Below are positions 21,430 to 34,048 of a stretch of DNA of 64,000 nt, in pieces. The translations under genes were made by a program, and so were the position numbers. The stretch is taken from the NCBI GenBank assembly GCA_037783545.1, contig JBBELK010000385.1:62001-126000 (forward strand), read 5' to 3'. Under the pieces are notes generated by a model. It did no database searches. It saw only the letters and a list, made by a program, of their open reading frames with translations, and was not told the origin of the DNA. This DNA is from Henricia sp. BOLD:AAB3569 (lineage: Eukaryota; Echinodermata; Asteroidea; Spinulosida; Echinasteridae). Each line of letters begins with the position of its first letter. Position 1 is the stretch's first letter.

Positions 21430-24400
21430 TTGTGCGCATGCTCAGTCATTCGGACTGTCGTTAACGCACCGCAGTTTGGCTCGGCAATTTGGTCAAAGTG
21501 TGGTCCAAACGTCGGCAAATTTGGAGGTCGAAAAATGTTCCGACGAACTTCAAATTTTGCCTGCTCCATACTCTCTATATTGCGCACTTGTCATAAAAAA
21601 TTGACAGACTTTCGCCGGGAAATGGCAGAGAAATTTCAAAGTTTAGGAAAAACTGAGTTGGGGCTTCCTGACTGCTCACGCAAACAGTGGCTGTCTGTAC
21701 ACACCTCTTTGGGGTACTCCTGAGTTGTGCGCATGCTCAGTCATTCGGACTGTCGTTAACGCACCGCAGTTTGGCTCGGCAATTTGGTCAAAGTGTGGTC
21801 CAAACGTCGGCAAATTTGGAGGTCGAAAAATGTTCCGACGAACTTCAAATTTTGCATGCTCCAAACTCTCTATATTGCGCACTTGTCATAAAAAATTGAC
21901 AGACTTTCGCCGGGAAATGGCAGAGAAATTTCAAAGTTTATGAAAAACTGGGTTGGGGCTTCCTGACTGCTCACGCAAACCGTGGCTGTCTGTACACACC
22001 TCTTTGGGGTACTCCTGAGTTGTGCGCATGCTCAGTCATTCGGACTGTCGTTAACGCACCGCAGTTTGGCTCGGCAATTTGGTCAAAGTGTGGTCCAAAC
22101 GTCGGCAAATTTGGGGGTCGAAAAATGTTCCGACGAACTTCAAATTTTGCATGCTCCAAACTCTCTATATTGCGCACTTGTCATAAAAAATTGACAGACT
22201 TTCGCCGGGAAATGGCAGAGAAATTTCAAAGTTTAGGAAAAACTGGGTTGGGGCTTCCTGACTGCTCACGCAAACCGTGGCTGTCTGTACACACCTCTTT
22301 GGGGTACTCCTGAGTTGTGCGCATGCTCAGTCATTCGGACTGTCGTTAACGCACCGCAGTTTGGCTCGGCAATTTGGTCAAAGTGTGGTCCAAACGTCGG
22401 CAAATTTGGAGGTCGAAAAATGTTCCGACGAACTTCAAATTTTGCATGCTCCAAACTCTCTATATTGCGCACTTGTCATAAAAAATTGACAGACTTTCGC
22501 CGGGAAATGGCAGAGAAATTTCAAAGTTTAGGAAAAACTAGGTTGGGGCTTCCTGACTGCTCACGCAAACCGTGGCTGTCTGTACACACCTCTTTGGGGT
22601 ACTCCTGAGTTGTGCGCATGCTCAGTCATTCGGACTGTCGTTAACGCACCGCAGTTTGGCTCGGCAATTTGGTCAAAGTGTGGTCCAAACGTCGGCAAAT
22701 TTGGAGGTCGAAAAATGTTCCGACGAACTTCAAATTTTGCATGCTCCAAACTCTCTATATTGCGCACTTGTCATAAAAAATTGACAGACTTTCGCCGGGA
22801 AATGGCAGAGAAATTTCAAAGTTTATGAAAAACTGGGTTGGGGCTTCCTGACTGCTCACGCAAACCGTGGCTGTCTGTACACACCTCTTTGGGGTACTCC
22901 TGAGTTGTGCGCATGCTCAGTCATTCGGACTGTCGTTAACGTACCGCAGTTTGGCTCGGCAATTTGGTCAAAGTGTGGTCCAAACGTCGGCAAATTTGGG
23001 GGTCGAAAAATGTTCCGACGAACTTCAAATTTTGCATGCTCCAAACTCTCTATATTGCGCACTTGTCATAAAAAAATGACAGACTTTCGCCGGGAAATGG
23101 CAGAGAAATTTCAAAGTTTAGGAAAAACTGGGTTGGGGCTTCCTGACTGCTCACGCAAACCGTGGCTGTCTGTACACACCTCTTTGGGGTACTCCTGAGT
23201 TGTGCGCATGCTCAGTCATTCGGACTGTCGTTAACGCACCGCAGTTTGGCTCGGCAATTTGGTCAAAGTGTGGTCCAAACGTCGGCAAATTTGGAGGTCG
23301 AAAAATGTTCCGACGAACTTCAAATTTTGCATGCTCCAAACTCTCTATATTGCGCACTTGTCATAAAAAATTGACAGACTTTCGCCGGGAAATGGCAGAG
23401 AAATTTCAAAGTTTAGGAAAAACTAGGTTGGGGCTTCCTGACTGCTCACGCAAACCGTGGCTGTCTGTACACACCTCTTTGGGGTACTCCTGAGTTGTGC
23501 GCATGCTCAGTCATTCGGACTGTCGTTAACGCACCGCAGTTTGGCTCGGCAATTTGGTCAAAGTGTGGTCCAAACGTCGGCAAATTTGGAGGTCGAAAAA
23601 TGTTCCGACGAACTTCAAATTTTGCCTGCTCCATACTCTCTATATTGCGCACTTGTCATAAAAAAATTGACAGACTTTCGCCGGGAAATGGCAGAGAAAT
23701 TTCAAAGTTTAGGAAAAACTGGATTGGGGCTTCCTGACTGCTCACGCAAACAGTGGCTGTCTGTACACACCTCTTTGGGGTACTCCTGAGTTGTGCGCAT
23801 GCTCAGTCATTCGGACTGTCGTTAACGCACCGCAGTTTGGCTCGGCAATTTGGTCAAAGTGTGGTCCAAACGTCGGCAAATTTGGGGGTCGAAAAATGTT
23901 CCGACGAACTTCAAATTTTGCATGCTCCAAACTCTCTATATTGCGCACTTGTCATACAAAATTGACAGACTTTCGCCGGGAAATGGCAGAGAAATTTCAA
24001 AGTTTAGGAAAAACTGGGTTGGGGCTTCCTGACTGCTCACGCAAACCGTGGCTGTCTGTACACACCTCTTTGGGGTACTCCTGAGTTGTGCGCATGCTCA
24101 GTCATTCGGACTGTCGTTAACGCACCGCAGTTTGGCTCGGCAATTTGGTCAAAGTGTGGTCCAAACGTCGGCAAATTTGGAGGTCGAAAAATGTTCCGAC
24201 GAACTTCAAATTTTGCCTGCTCCATACTCTCTATATTGCGCACTTGTCATAAAAAATTGACAGACTTTCGCCGGGAAATGGCAGAGAAATTTCAAAGTTT
24301 AGGAAAAACTGGGTTGGGGCTTCCTGACTGCTCACGCAAACAGTGGCTGTCTGTACACACCTCTTTGGGGTACTCCTGAGTTGTGCGCATGCTCAGTCAT

Positions 24401-25265
24401 TCGGACTGTCGTTAACGCACCGCAGTTTGGCTCGGCAATTTGGTCAAAGTGTGGTCCAAACGTCGGCAAATTTGGGGGTCGAAAAATGTTCCGACGAACT
24501 TCAAATTTTGCATGCTCCAAACTCTCTATATTGCGCACTTGTCATAAAAAATTGACAGACTTTCGCCGGGAAATGGCAGAGATATTTCAAAGTTTAGGAA
24601 AAACTGGGTTGGGGCTTCCTGACTGCTCACGCAAACCGTGGCTGTCTGTACACACCTCTTTGGGGTACTCCTGAGTTGTGCGCATGCTCAGTCATTCGGA
24701 CTGTCGTTAACGCACCGCAGTTTGGCTCGGCAATTTGGTCAAAGTGTGGTCCAAACGTCGGCAAATTTGGAGGTCGAAAAATGTTCAGACGAACTTTAAA
24801 TTTTGCATGCTCCAAACTCTCTATATTGCGCACTTGTCATAAAAAATTGACAGACTTTCGCCGGGAAATGGCAGAGAAATTTCAAAGTTTAGGAAAAACT
24901 GGGTTGGGGCTTCCTGACTGCTCACGCAAACCGTGGCTGTCTGTACACACCTCTTTGGGGTACTCCTGAGTTGTGCGCATGCTCAGTCATTCGGACTGTC
25001 GTTAACGCACCGCAGTTTGGCTCGGCAATTTGGTCAAAGTGTGGTCCAAACGTCGGCAAATTTGGAGGTCGAAAAATGTTCCGACGAACTTCAAATTTTG
25101 CCTGCTCCATACTCTCTATATTGCGCACTTGTCATAAAAAATTGACAGACTTTCGCCGGGAAATGGCAGAGAAATTTCAAAGTTTAGGAAAAACTGGTTT
25201 GGGGCTTCCTGACTGCTCACGCAAACCGTGGCTGTCTGTACACACCTCTTTGGGGTACTCCTGAG

Positions 25266-28215
25266 TTGTGCGCATGCTCAGTCATTCGGACTGTCGTTAA
25301 CGCACCGCAGTTTGGCTCGGCAATTTGGTCAAAGTGTGGTCCAAACGTCGGCAAATTTGGAGGTCGAAAAATGTTCCGACGAACTTCAAATTTTGCATGC
25401 TCCAAACTCTCTATATTGCGCACTTGTCATAAAAAAATTGACAGATTTTCGCCGGGAAATGGCAGAGAAATTTCAAAGTTTATGAAAAACTGGGTTGGGG
25501 CTTCCTGACTGCTCACGCAAACCGTGGCTGTCTGTACACACCTCTTTGGGGTACTCCTGAGTTGTGCGCATGCTCAGTCATTCGGACTGTCGTTAACGCA
25601 CCGCAGTTTGGCTCGGCAATTTGGTCAAAGTGTGGTCCAAACGTCGGCAAATTTGGGGGTCGAAAAATGTTCCGACGAACTTCAAATTTTGCATGCTCCA
25701 AATCTCTATATTGCGCACTTGTCGAAAAAAATTGACAGACTTTCGCCGGGAAATGGCAGAGAAATTTCAAAGTTTAGAAAAAACTGGGTTGGGGCTTCCT
25801 GACTGCTCACGCAAACAGTGGCTGTCTGTACACACCTCTTTGGGGTACTCCTGAGTTGTGCGCATGCTCAGTCATTCGGACTGTCGTTAACGCACCGCAG
25901 TTTGGCTCGGCAATTTTGTCAAAGTGTGGTCCAAACGTCGGCAAATTTGGAGGTCGAAAAATGTTCCGACGAACTTCTAATTTTGCATGCTCCAAACTCT
26001 CTATATTGCGCACTTGTCATAAAAAATTGACAGACTTTCGCCGGGAAATGGCAGAGAAATTTCAAAGTTTAGGAAAAACTGGTTTGGGGCTTCCTGACTG
26101 CTCACGCAAACCGTGGCTGTCTGTACACACCTCTTTGGGGTACTCCTGAGTTGTGCGCATGCTCAGTCATTCGGACTGTCGTTAACGCACCGCAGTTTGG
26201 CTCGGCAATTTGGTCAAAGTGTGGTCCAAACGTCGGCAAATTTGGAGGTCGAAAAATGTTCCGACGAACTTCAAATTTTGCATGCTCCAAACTCTGTATA
26301 TTGCGCACTTGTCATAAAAAAATTGACAGACTTTCGCCGGGAAATGGCAGAGAAATTTCAAAGTTTATGAAAAACTGGGTTGGGGCTTCCTGACTGCTCA
26401 CGCAAACCGTGGCTGTCTGTACACACCTCTTTGGGGTACTCCTAAGTTGTGCGCATGCTCAGTCATTCGGACTGTCGTTAACGCACCGCAGTTTGGCTCG
26501 GCAATTTGGTCAAAGTGTGGTCCAAACGTCGGCAAATTTGGGGGTCGAAAAATGTTCCGACGAACTTCAAATTTTGCATGCTCCAAATCTCTATATTGCG
26601 CACTTGTCAAAAAAAATTGACAGACTTTCGCCGGGAAATGGCAGAGAAATTTCAAAGCTTAGGAAAAACTGGGTTGGGGCTTCCTGACTGCTCACGCAAA
26701 CCGTGGCTGTCTGTACACACCTCTTTGGGGTACTCCTGAGTTGTGCGCATGCTCAGTCATTCGGACTGTCGTTAACGCACCGCAGTTTGGCTCGGCAATT
26801 TGGTCAAAGTGTGGTCCAAACGTCGGCAAATTTGGAGGTCGAAAAATGTTCCGACGAACTTCAAATTTTGCATGCTCCAAACTCTCTATATTGCGCACTT
26901 GTCATAAAAAAATGACAGACTTTCGCCTGGAAATGGCAGAGAAATTTCAAAGTTTAGGAAAAACTGGTTTGGGGCTTCCTGACTGCTCACGCAAACCGTG
27001 GCTGTCTGTACACACCTCTTTGGGGTACTCCTGAGTTGTGCGCATGCTCAGTCATTCGGACTGTCGTTAACGCACCGCAGTTTGGCTCGGCAATTTGGTC
27101 AAAGTGTGGTCCAAACGTCGGCAAATTTGGAGGTCGAAAAATGTTCCGACGAACTTCAAATTTTGCCTGCTCCATACTCTCTATATTGCGCACTTGTCAT
27201 AAAAAATTGACAGACTTTCGCCGGGAAATGGCAGAGAGATTTCAAAGTTTATGAAAAACTGGGTTGGGGCTTCCTGACTGCTCACGCAAACCGTGGCTGT
27301 CTGTACACACCTCTTTGGGGTACTCCTGAGTTGTGCGCATGCTCAGTCATTCGGACTGTCGTTAACGCACCGCAGTTTGGCTCGGCAATTTGGTCAAAGT
27401 GTGGTCCAAACGTCGGCAAATTTGGGGGTCGAAAAATGTTCCGACGAACTTCAAATTTTGCATGCTCCAAACTCTCTATATTGCGCACTTGTCATAAAAA
27501 AATTGACAGACTTTCGCCGGGAAATGGCAGAGAAATTTCAAAGCTTAGGAAAAACTGGGTTGGGGCTTCCTGACTGCTCACGCAAACCGTGGCTGTCTGT
27601 ACACACCTCTTTGGGGTACTCCTGAGTTGTGCGCATGCTCAGTCATTCGGACTGTCGTTAACGCACCGCAGTTTGGCTCGGCAATTTGGTCAAAGTGTGG
27701 TCCAAACGTCGGCAAATTTGGAGGTCGAAAAATGTTCCGACGAACTTCAAATTTTGCATGCTCCAAACTCTCTATATTGCGCACTTGTCATAAAAAAATG
27801 ACAGACTTTCGCCTGGAAATGGCAGAGAAATTTCAAAGTTTAGGAAAAACTGGTTTGGGGCTTCCTGACTGCTCACGCAAACCGTGGCTGTCTGTACACA
27901 CCTCTTTGGGGTACTCCTGAGTTGTGCGCATGCTCAGTCATTCGGACTGTCGTTAACGCACCGCAGTTTGGCTCGGCAATTTGGTCAAAGTGTGGTCCAA
28001 ACGTCGGCAAATTTGGAGGTCGAAAAATGTTCCGACGAACTTCAAATTTTGCCTGCTCCATACTCTCTATATTGCGCACTTGTCATAAAAAATTGACAGA
28101 CTTTCGCCGGGAAATGGCAGAGAAATTTCAAAGTTTAGGAAAAACTGGGTTGGGGCTTCCTGACTGCTCACGCAAACAGTGGCTGTCTGTACACACCTCT
28201 TTGGGGTACTCCTGA
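25266..28215 (+). repeat. Trimer blocks, period 885-886 bp
   Basis: The one-base-deleted monomer (ccaaatctctat) at 25562-25856 recurs 885 bp later. The pair carrying cataaaaaaatgac with cgccTggaa, followed by the ttttgcctgctccatac type, recurs 886 bp later (26741 and 27627). Monomer order is kept over three monomers but not every site is identical. Confidence 0.75.
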
Positions 28216-29102
28216 GTTGTGCGCATGCTCAGTCATTCGGACTGTCGTTAACGCACCGCAGTTTGGCTCGGCAATTTGGTCAAAGTGTGGTCCAAACGTC
28301 GGCAAATTTGGAGGTCGAAAAATGTTCCGACGAACTACAAATTTTGCATGCTCCAAACTCTCTATATTGCGCACTTGTCATAAAAAATTGACAGACTTTC
28401 GCCGGGAAATGGCAGAGAAATTTCAAAGTTTAGGAAAAACTGGTTTGGGGCTTCCTGACTGCTCACGCAAACCGTGGCTGTCTGTACACACCTCTTTGGG
28501 GTACTCCTGAGTTGTGCGCATGCTCAGTCATTCGGACTGTCGTTAACGCACCGCAGTTTGGCTCGGCAATTTGGTCAAAGTGTGGTCCAAACGTCGGCAA
28601 ATTTGGAGGTCGAAAAATGTTCCGACGAACTTCAAATTTTGCATGCTCCAAACTCTCTATATTGCGCACTTGTCATAAAAAATTGACAGACTTTCGCCGG
28701 GAAATGGCAGAGAAATTTCAAAGTTTAGGAAAAACTGGGTTGGGGCTTCCTGACTGCTCACGCAAACCGTGGCTGTCTGTACACACCTCTTTGGGGTACT
28801 CCTGAGTTGTGCGCATGCTCAGTCATTCGGACTGTCGTTAACGCACCGCAGTTTGGCTCGGCAATTTGGTCAAAGTGTGGTCCAAACGTCGGCAAATTTG
28901 GGGGTCGAAAAATGTTCCGACGAACTTCAAATTTTGCATGCTCCAAAATCTCTATATTGCGCACTTGTCATAAAAAAATTGACAGACTTTCGCCGGGAAA
29001 TGGCAGAGAAATTTCAAAGCTTAGGAAAAACTGGGTTGGGGCTTCCTGACTGCTCACGCAAACCGTGGCTGTCTGTACACACCTCTTTGGGGTACTCCTG
29101 AG

Positions 29103-30282
29103 TTGTGCGCATGCTCAGTCATTCGGACTGTCGTTAACGCACCGCAGTTTGGCTCGGCAATTTGGTCAAAGTGTGGTCCAAACGTCGGCAAATTTGGAGG
29201 TCGAAAAATGTTCCGACGAACTTCAAATTTTGCCTGCTCCATACTCTCTATATTGCGCACTTGTCATAAAAAATTGACAGACTTTCGCCGGGAAATGGCA
29301 GAGAAATTTCAAAGTTTAGGAAAAACTGGGTTGGGGCTTCCTGACTGCTCACGCAAACAGTGGCTGTCTGTACACACCTCTTTGGGGTACTCCTGAGTTG
29401 TGCGCATGCTCAGTCATTCGGACTGTCGTTAACGCACCGCAGTTTGGCTCGGCAATTTGGTCAAAGTGTGGTCCAAACGTCGGCAAATTTGGAGGTCGAA
29501 AAATGTTCCGACGAACTTCTAATTTTGCATGCTCCAAACTCTCTATATTGCGCACTTGTCATAAAAAAATTGACAGACTTTCGCCGGGAAATGGCAGAGA
29601 AATTTCAAAGCTTAGGAAAAACTGGGTTGGGGCTTCCTGACTGCTCACGCAAACCGTGGCTGTCTGTACACACCTCTTTGGGGTACTCCTGAGTTGTGCG
29701 CATGCTCAGTCATTCGGACTGTCGTTAACGCACCGCAGTTTGGCTCGGCAATTTGGTCAAAGTGTGGTCCAAACGTCGGCAAATTTGGAGGTCGAAAAAT
29801 GTTCCGACGAACTTCAAATTTTGCCTGCTCCATACTCTCTATATTGCGCACTTGTCATAAAAAATTGACAGACTTTCGCCGGGAAATGGCAGAGAAATTT
29901 CAAAGTTTAGGAAAAACTGGGTTGGGGCTTCCTGACTGCTCACGCAAACAGTGGCTGTCTGTACACACCTCTTTGGGGTACTCCTGAGTTGTGCGCATGC
30001 TCAGTCATTCGGACTGTCGTTAACGCACCGCAGTTTGGCTCGGCAATTTGGTCAAAGTGTGGTCCAAACGTCGGCAAATTTGGAGGTCGAAAAATGTTCC
30101 GACGAACTTCTAATTTTGCATGCTCCAAACTCTCTATATTGCGCACTTGTCATAAAAAATTGACAGACTTTCGCCGGGAAATGGCAGAGAAATTTCAAAG
30201 TTTAGGAAAAACTGGTTTGGGGCTTCCTGACTGTTCACGCAAACCGTGGCTGTCTGTACACACCTCTTTGGGGTACTCCTGA
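29103..30282 (+). repeat. Dimer block duplication, period 591 bp
   Basis: The ttttgcctgctccatac monomer with caaacagtgg, followed by a monomer with cgaacttcTaattttgc, occurs at 29103 and again at 29694. The two blocks diverge at the end: A7 and gcttagg in the first, A6 and ggtttgggg in the second. Confidence 0.8.
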
Positions 30283-30740
30283 GTTGTGCGCATGCTCAGT
30301 CATTCGGACTGTCGTTAACGCACCGCAGTTTGGCTCGGCAATTTGGTCAAAGTGTGGTCCAAACGTCGGCAAATTTGGAGGTCGAAAAATGTTCCGACGA
30401 ACTTCAAATTTTGCATGCTCCAAACTCTCTATATTGCGCACTTGTCATAAAAAATTTACAGACTTTCGCCGGGAAATGGCAGAGAAATTTCAAAGTTTAT
30501 GAAAAACTGGGTTGGGGCTTCCTGACTGCTCACGCAAACCGTGGCTGTCTGTACACACCTCTTTGGGGTACTCCTGAGTTGTGCGCATGCTCAGTCATTC
30601 GGACTGTCGTTAACGCAACGCAGTTTGGGGCGGTCGGGTTGGCGTACGGGTTCTTTCCTCGCTGGCCTGTGATGACCGCTTTCCAAAGGACTACCCTTGC
30701 ACATAGGTAGTTTGGAGGAGTTTTTCGCGGAATCCCGTGA

Positions 30741-31008
30741 TGTCCTGGAACGTTGCTCAATGATGGAGTGACCAGTACGTACGTCACGGGGAACGCCGAT
30801 GCAATTTTGGAACACGATTGGATCCGAGTCTGCGGTCTTGATTCTTCCAGACCTGGACTGGTGACGATTGTGGTTTTATGAGGATGTACCTGTGGTGCTT
30901 CTCGAAGGATATGACCTGATACTCGGACACGATCGACCAAGATTGGTGATGATTGTGATGGAGAATACTCGCCGGATAATGACCTGGATTGGCAACGACA
31001 ACGAATGA
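30741..31008 (+). pseudogene. Broken retropepsin-like fragments, copy 2
   Basis: Frame 30741-30881 has TLLNDGVTSTYVT, then DAILEHDWI, then SSRPGLVTIV before a stop. The overlapping frame 30865-31008 has YDLILGHD followed by RPRLVMIV. Both frames thus show the order HD...RP.LV.IV, which supports tandem duplication of one ancestral protease C-terminal segment, the second copy having lost about ten codons (WIRVCGLDSS). In this copy the terminal W of the second motif is not next to HD. Not functional. Confidence 0.5.
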
Positions 31009-31253
31009 GGAAATTTGGTGGATAAATGACCTGGACTGGCAACGACAACGAATGAGGAAATTTGGCAATAACGGCGAACAATTGGTGGATAAATGACCTG
31101 GACTGGCAACGACTACGAATGAGGAAATTTGGCAATAACGGCGAACGCTTAGTGGATAAATGACCTGGACTGGCAACGACTACGAATGAGGAAATTTGGC
31201 AATAACGGCGAACGCTTAGTGGATAAATGACCTGGACTGGCAACGACAACGGC
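30979..31253 (+). repeat. 67-bp minisatellite, copy 2
   Basis: Units start at 30979, 31026, 31093, 31160 and 31227 with the same 47-67-67-67-partial pattern as copy 1. One base differs from copy 1 (gtgGataaat at the last full unit). Confidence 0.85.
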
Positions 31254-31296
31254 TGAAGCACTGGTTATATCGGTAACAACGTTGGACTGGTTAGCG

Positions 31297-31320
31297 TGTT
31301 TTATTCGGACGAATAAAACA
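31297..31320. repeat. 24-bp palindrome, composite insert copy 2
   Basis: TGTTTTATTCG-GA-CGAATAAAACA, identical to 9034-9057 and again followed by ttttagaaaaa and satellite. Confidence 0.85.
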
Positions 31321-31331
31321 TTTTAGAAAAA

Positions 31332-31918
31332 GGCAATTTGGTCAAAGTGTGGTCCAAACGTCGGCAAATTTGGGGGTCGAAAAATGTTCCGACGAACTTC
31401 AAATTTTGCATGCTCCAAACTCTCTATATTGCGCACTTGTCATAAAAAATTGACAGACTTTCGCCGGGAAATGGCAGAGAAATTTCAAAGTTTACGAAAA
31501 ACTGGGTTGGGGCTTCCTGACTGCTCACGCAAACCGTGGCTGTCTGTACACACCTCTTTGGGGTACTCCTGAGTTGTGCGCATGCTCAGTCATTCGGACT
31601 GTCGTTAACGCACCGCAGTTTGGCTCGGCAATTTGGTCAAAGTGTGGTCCAAACGTCGGCAAATTTGGAGGTCGAAAAATGTTCCGACGAACTTCAAATT
31701 TTGCATGCTCCAAACTCTCTATATTGCGCACTTGTCATAAAAAATTTACAGACTTTCGCCGGGAAATGGCAGAGAAATTTCAAAGTTTATGAAAAACTGG
31801 GTTGGGGCTTCCTGACTGCTCACGCAAACCGTGGCTGTCTGTACACACCTCTTTGGGGTACTCCTGAGTTGTGCGCATGCTCAGTCATTCGGACTGTCGT
31901 TAACGCAACGCAGTTTGG
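31332..31918 (+). repeat. Satellite segment between composite inserts (about two monomers)
   Basis: Starts at ggcaatttgg, with tttgggggtcg and tttacgaaaaac in the first monomer and aaaatttacagac and tttatgaaaaac in the second, and ends at gcaacgcagtttgg before copy 3. Confidence 0.95.
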
Positions 31919-32030
31919 GGCGGTCGGGTTGGCGTACGGGTTCTTTCCTCGCTGGCCTGTGATGACCGCTTTCCAAAGGACTACCCTTGCACATAGGTAG
32001 TTTGGAGGAGTTTTTCGCGGAATCCCGTGA

Positions 32031-32298
32031 TGTCCTGGAACGTTGCTCAATGATGGAGTGACCAGTACGTACGTCACGGGGAACGCCGATGCAATTTTGG
32101 AACACGATTGGATCCGAGTCTGCGGTCTTGATTCTTCCAGACCTGGACTGGTGACGATTGTGGTTTTATGAGGATGTACCTGTGGTGCTTCTCGAAGGAT
32201 ATGACCTGATACTCGGACACGATCGACCAAGATTGGTGATGATTGTGATGGAGAATACTCGCCGGATAATGACCTGGATTGGCAACGACAACGAATGA
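32031..32298 (+). pseudogene. Broken retropepsin-like fragments, copy 3
   Basis: Identical in the compared parts to copy 2: frame 32031-32171 with the altered catalytic segment and DAILEHDWI, and overlapping frame 32155-32298 with YDLILGHD. Same loss of the middle of the protease domain and of the catalytic DSG. Confidence 0.5.
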
Positions 32299-32543
32299 GG
32301 AAATTTGGTGGATAAATGACCTGGACTGGCAACGACAACGAATGAGGAAATTTGGCAATAACGGCGAACAATTGGTGGATAAATGACCTGGACTGGCAAC
32401 GACTACGAATGAGGAAATTTGGCAATAACGGCGAACGCTTAGTGGATAAATGACCTGGACTGGCAACGACTACGAATGAGGAAATTTGGCAATAACGGCG
32501 AACGCTTAGTGGATAAATGACCTGGACTGGCAACGACAACGGC
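32269..32543 (+). repeat. 67-bp minisatellite, copy 3
   Basis: Units start at 32269, 32316, 32383, 32450 and 32517, same structure as copy 2. Confidence 0.85.
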
Positions 32544-32586
32544 TGAAGCACTGGTTATATCGGTAACAACGTTGGACTGGTTAGCG

Positions 32587-32610
32587 TGTTTTATTCGGAC
32601 GAATAAAACA
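32587..32610. repeat. 24-bp palindrome, composite insert copy 3
   Basis: Same 11-bp arms and GA centre as in copies 1 and 2, followed by ttttagaaaaa. Confidence 0.85.
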
Positions 32611-34048
32611 TTTTAGAAAAAGGCAATTTGGTCAAAGTGTGGTCCAAACGTCGGCAAATTTGGGGGTCGAAAAATGTTCCGACGAACTTCAAATTTTGCA
32701 TGCTCCAAACTCTCTATATTGCGCACTTGTCATAAAAAATTGACAGACTTTCGCCGGGAAATGGCAGAGAAATTTCAAAGTTTACGAAAAACTGGGTTGG
32801 GGCTTCCTGACTGCTCACGCAAACCGTGGCTGTCTGTACACACCTCTTTGGGGTACTCCTGAGTTGTGCGCATGCTCAGTCATTCGGACTGTCGTTAACG
32901 CACCGCAGTTTGGCTCGGCAATTTGGTCAAAGTGTGGTCCAAACGTCGGCAAATTTGGGGGTCGAAAAATTTTCCGACGAACTTCAAATTTTGCATGCTC
33001 CAAACTCTCTATATTGCGCACTTGTCATAAAAAAATTGACAGACTTACGCCGGGAAATGGCAGAGAAATTTCAAAGTTTTGGAAAAACTGGGTTGGGGCT
33101 TCCTGACTGCTCACGCAAACCGTGGCTGTCTGTACACACCTCTTTGGGGTACTCCTGAGTTGTGCGCATGCTCAGTCATTCGGACTGTCGTTAACGCACC
33201 GCAGTTTGGCTCGGCAATTTGGTCAAAGTGTGGTCCAAACGTCGCCAAATTTGGAGGTCGAAAAATGTTCCGACGAACTTCAAATTTTGCATGCTCCAAA
33301 CTCTCTATATTGCGCACTTAATTGTCATAAACAATTGACAGACTTTCGCCGGGAAATGGCATAGAAATTTCAAAATTTAGGAAAAACTGGGTTGGGGCTT
33401 CCTGACTGCTCACGCAAATCGTGGCTGTCTGTACACACCTCTTTGGGGTACTCCTGAGTTGTGCGCATGCTCAGTCATTCGGACTGTCGTTAACGCACCG
33501 CAGTTTGGCTCGGCAATTTGGTCAAAGTGTGGTCCAAACGTCGGCAAATTTGGAGGTCGAAAAATGTTCCGACGAACTTCAAATTTTGCATGCTCCAAAC
33601 TCTCTATATTGCGCACTTGTCATAAAAAATTGACAGACTTTCGCCGGGAAATGGCATAGAAATTTCAAAGTTTAGGAAAAACTGGGTTGGGGCTTCCTGA
33701 CTGCTCACGCAAACCGTGGCTGTCTGTACACACCTCTTTGGGGTACTCCTGAGTTGTGCGCATGCTCAGTCATTCGGACTGTCGTTAACGCACCGCAGTT
33801 TGGCTCGGCAATTTGGTCAAAGTGTGGTCCAAACGTCGGCAAATTTGGAGGTCGAAAAATGTTCCGACGAACTTCAAATTTTGCATGCTCCAAACTCTCT
33901 ATATTGCGCACTTGTCATAAAAAATTGACAGACTTTCGCCGGGAAATGGCAGAGAAATTTCAAAGTTTAGGAAAAACTGGGTTGGGGATTCCTGACTGCT
34001 CACGAAAACCGTGGCTGTCTGTACACACCTCTTTGGGGTACTCCTGAG

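Larger units (their letters stand above)
18401..30628 (+). repeat. Satellite array, zone III (about 41 monomers)
   Basis: Zone II markers fade and new ones appear: ttttgcCtgctccaTactc (first near 21560), tttatgaaaaac, tttgggggtcg, ccaaatctctat with a one-base deletion, and gcttagg. A 4-bp insertion lies near 19995-20000 (cagtttaattgg). The last monomer carries aaaatttacagac and cgcaAcgcag immediately before the second composite insert. Confidence 0.95.
30629..31331. mobile_element. Composite retroelement-derived insert, copy 2 (703 bp)
   Basis: Same borders as copy 1 (left cagtttgg, right ggcaatttgg with ctc missing). It keeps the 26-bp segment after ttctttcc and the 10-bp cgaccaagat that copy 1 lacks; both sit between short direct repeats, so copy 1 is most simply the deleted form. 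A long minus-strand open frame runs through it into satellite but consists of minisatellite translation. Confidence 0.85.
31919..32621. mobile_element. Composite retroelement-derived insert, copy 3 (703 bp)
   Basis: Copy of 30629-31331 displaced by 1290 bp; no difference noticed. Contains the same parts in the same order. It is a product of block duplication and not a separate insertion. Confidence 0.85.
30231..32956 (+). repeat. 1290-bp composite unit in tandem (composite insert plus two monomers)
   Basis: Sequence from about 30231 recurs 1290 bp later to about 32956, and I saw no difference in the parts compared. Each unit holds the 703-bp insert and 587 bp of satellite with the private variants aaaatttacagac, gcaacgcag and tttacgaaaaac. 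The left limit is set by ctgTtcacgc versus ctgctcacgc, the right by tttggaggtcg versus tttgggggtcg. Confidence 0.9.

Noticed and set aside
30530-31261. 243-codon minus-strand open frame (also 31820-32551, and 160-161 codons at 8364-9016)
   Set aside because: It runs from satellite through the composite insert and is mostly the translated 67-bp minisatellite in shifting frames; no domain is recognisable and the plus strand carries the protease-like motifs.
30231-32956. Treating the identical 1290-bp and 5314-bp blocks as certain biology
   Set aside because: Near-identical tandem blocks in a satellite can be assembly duplications; from sequence alone I cannot tell, so they are reported with that caution.
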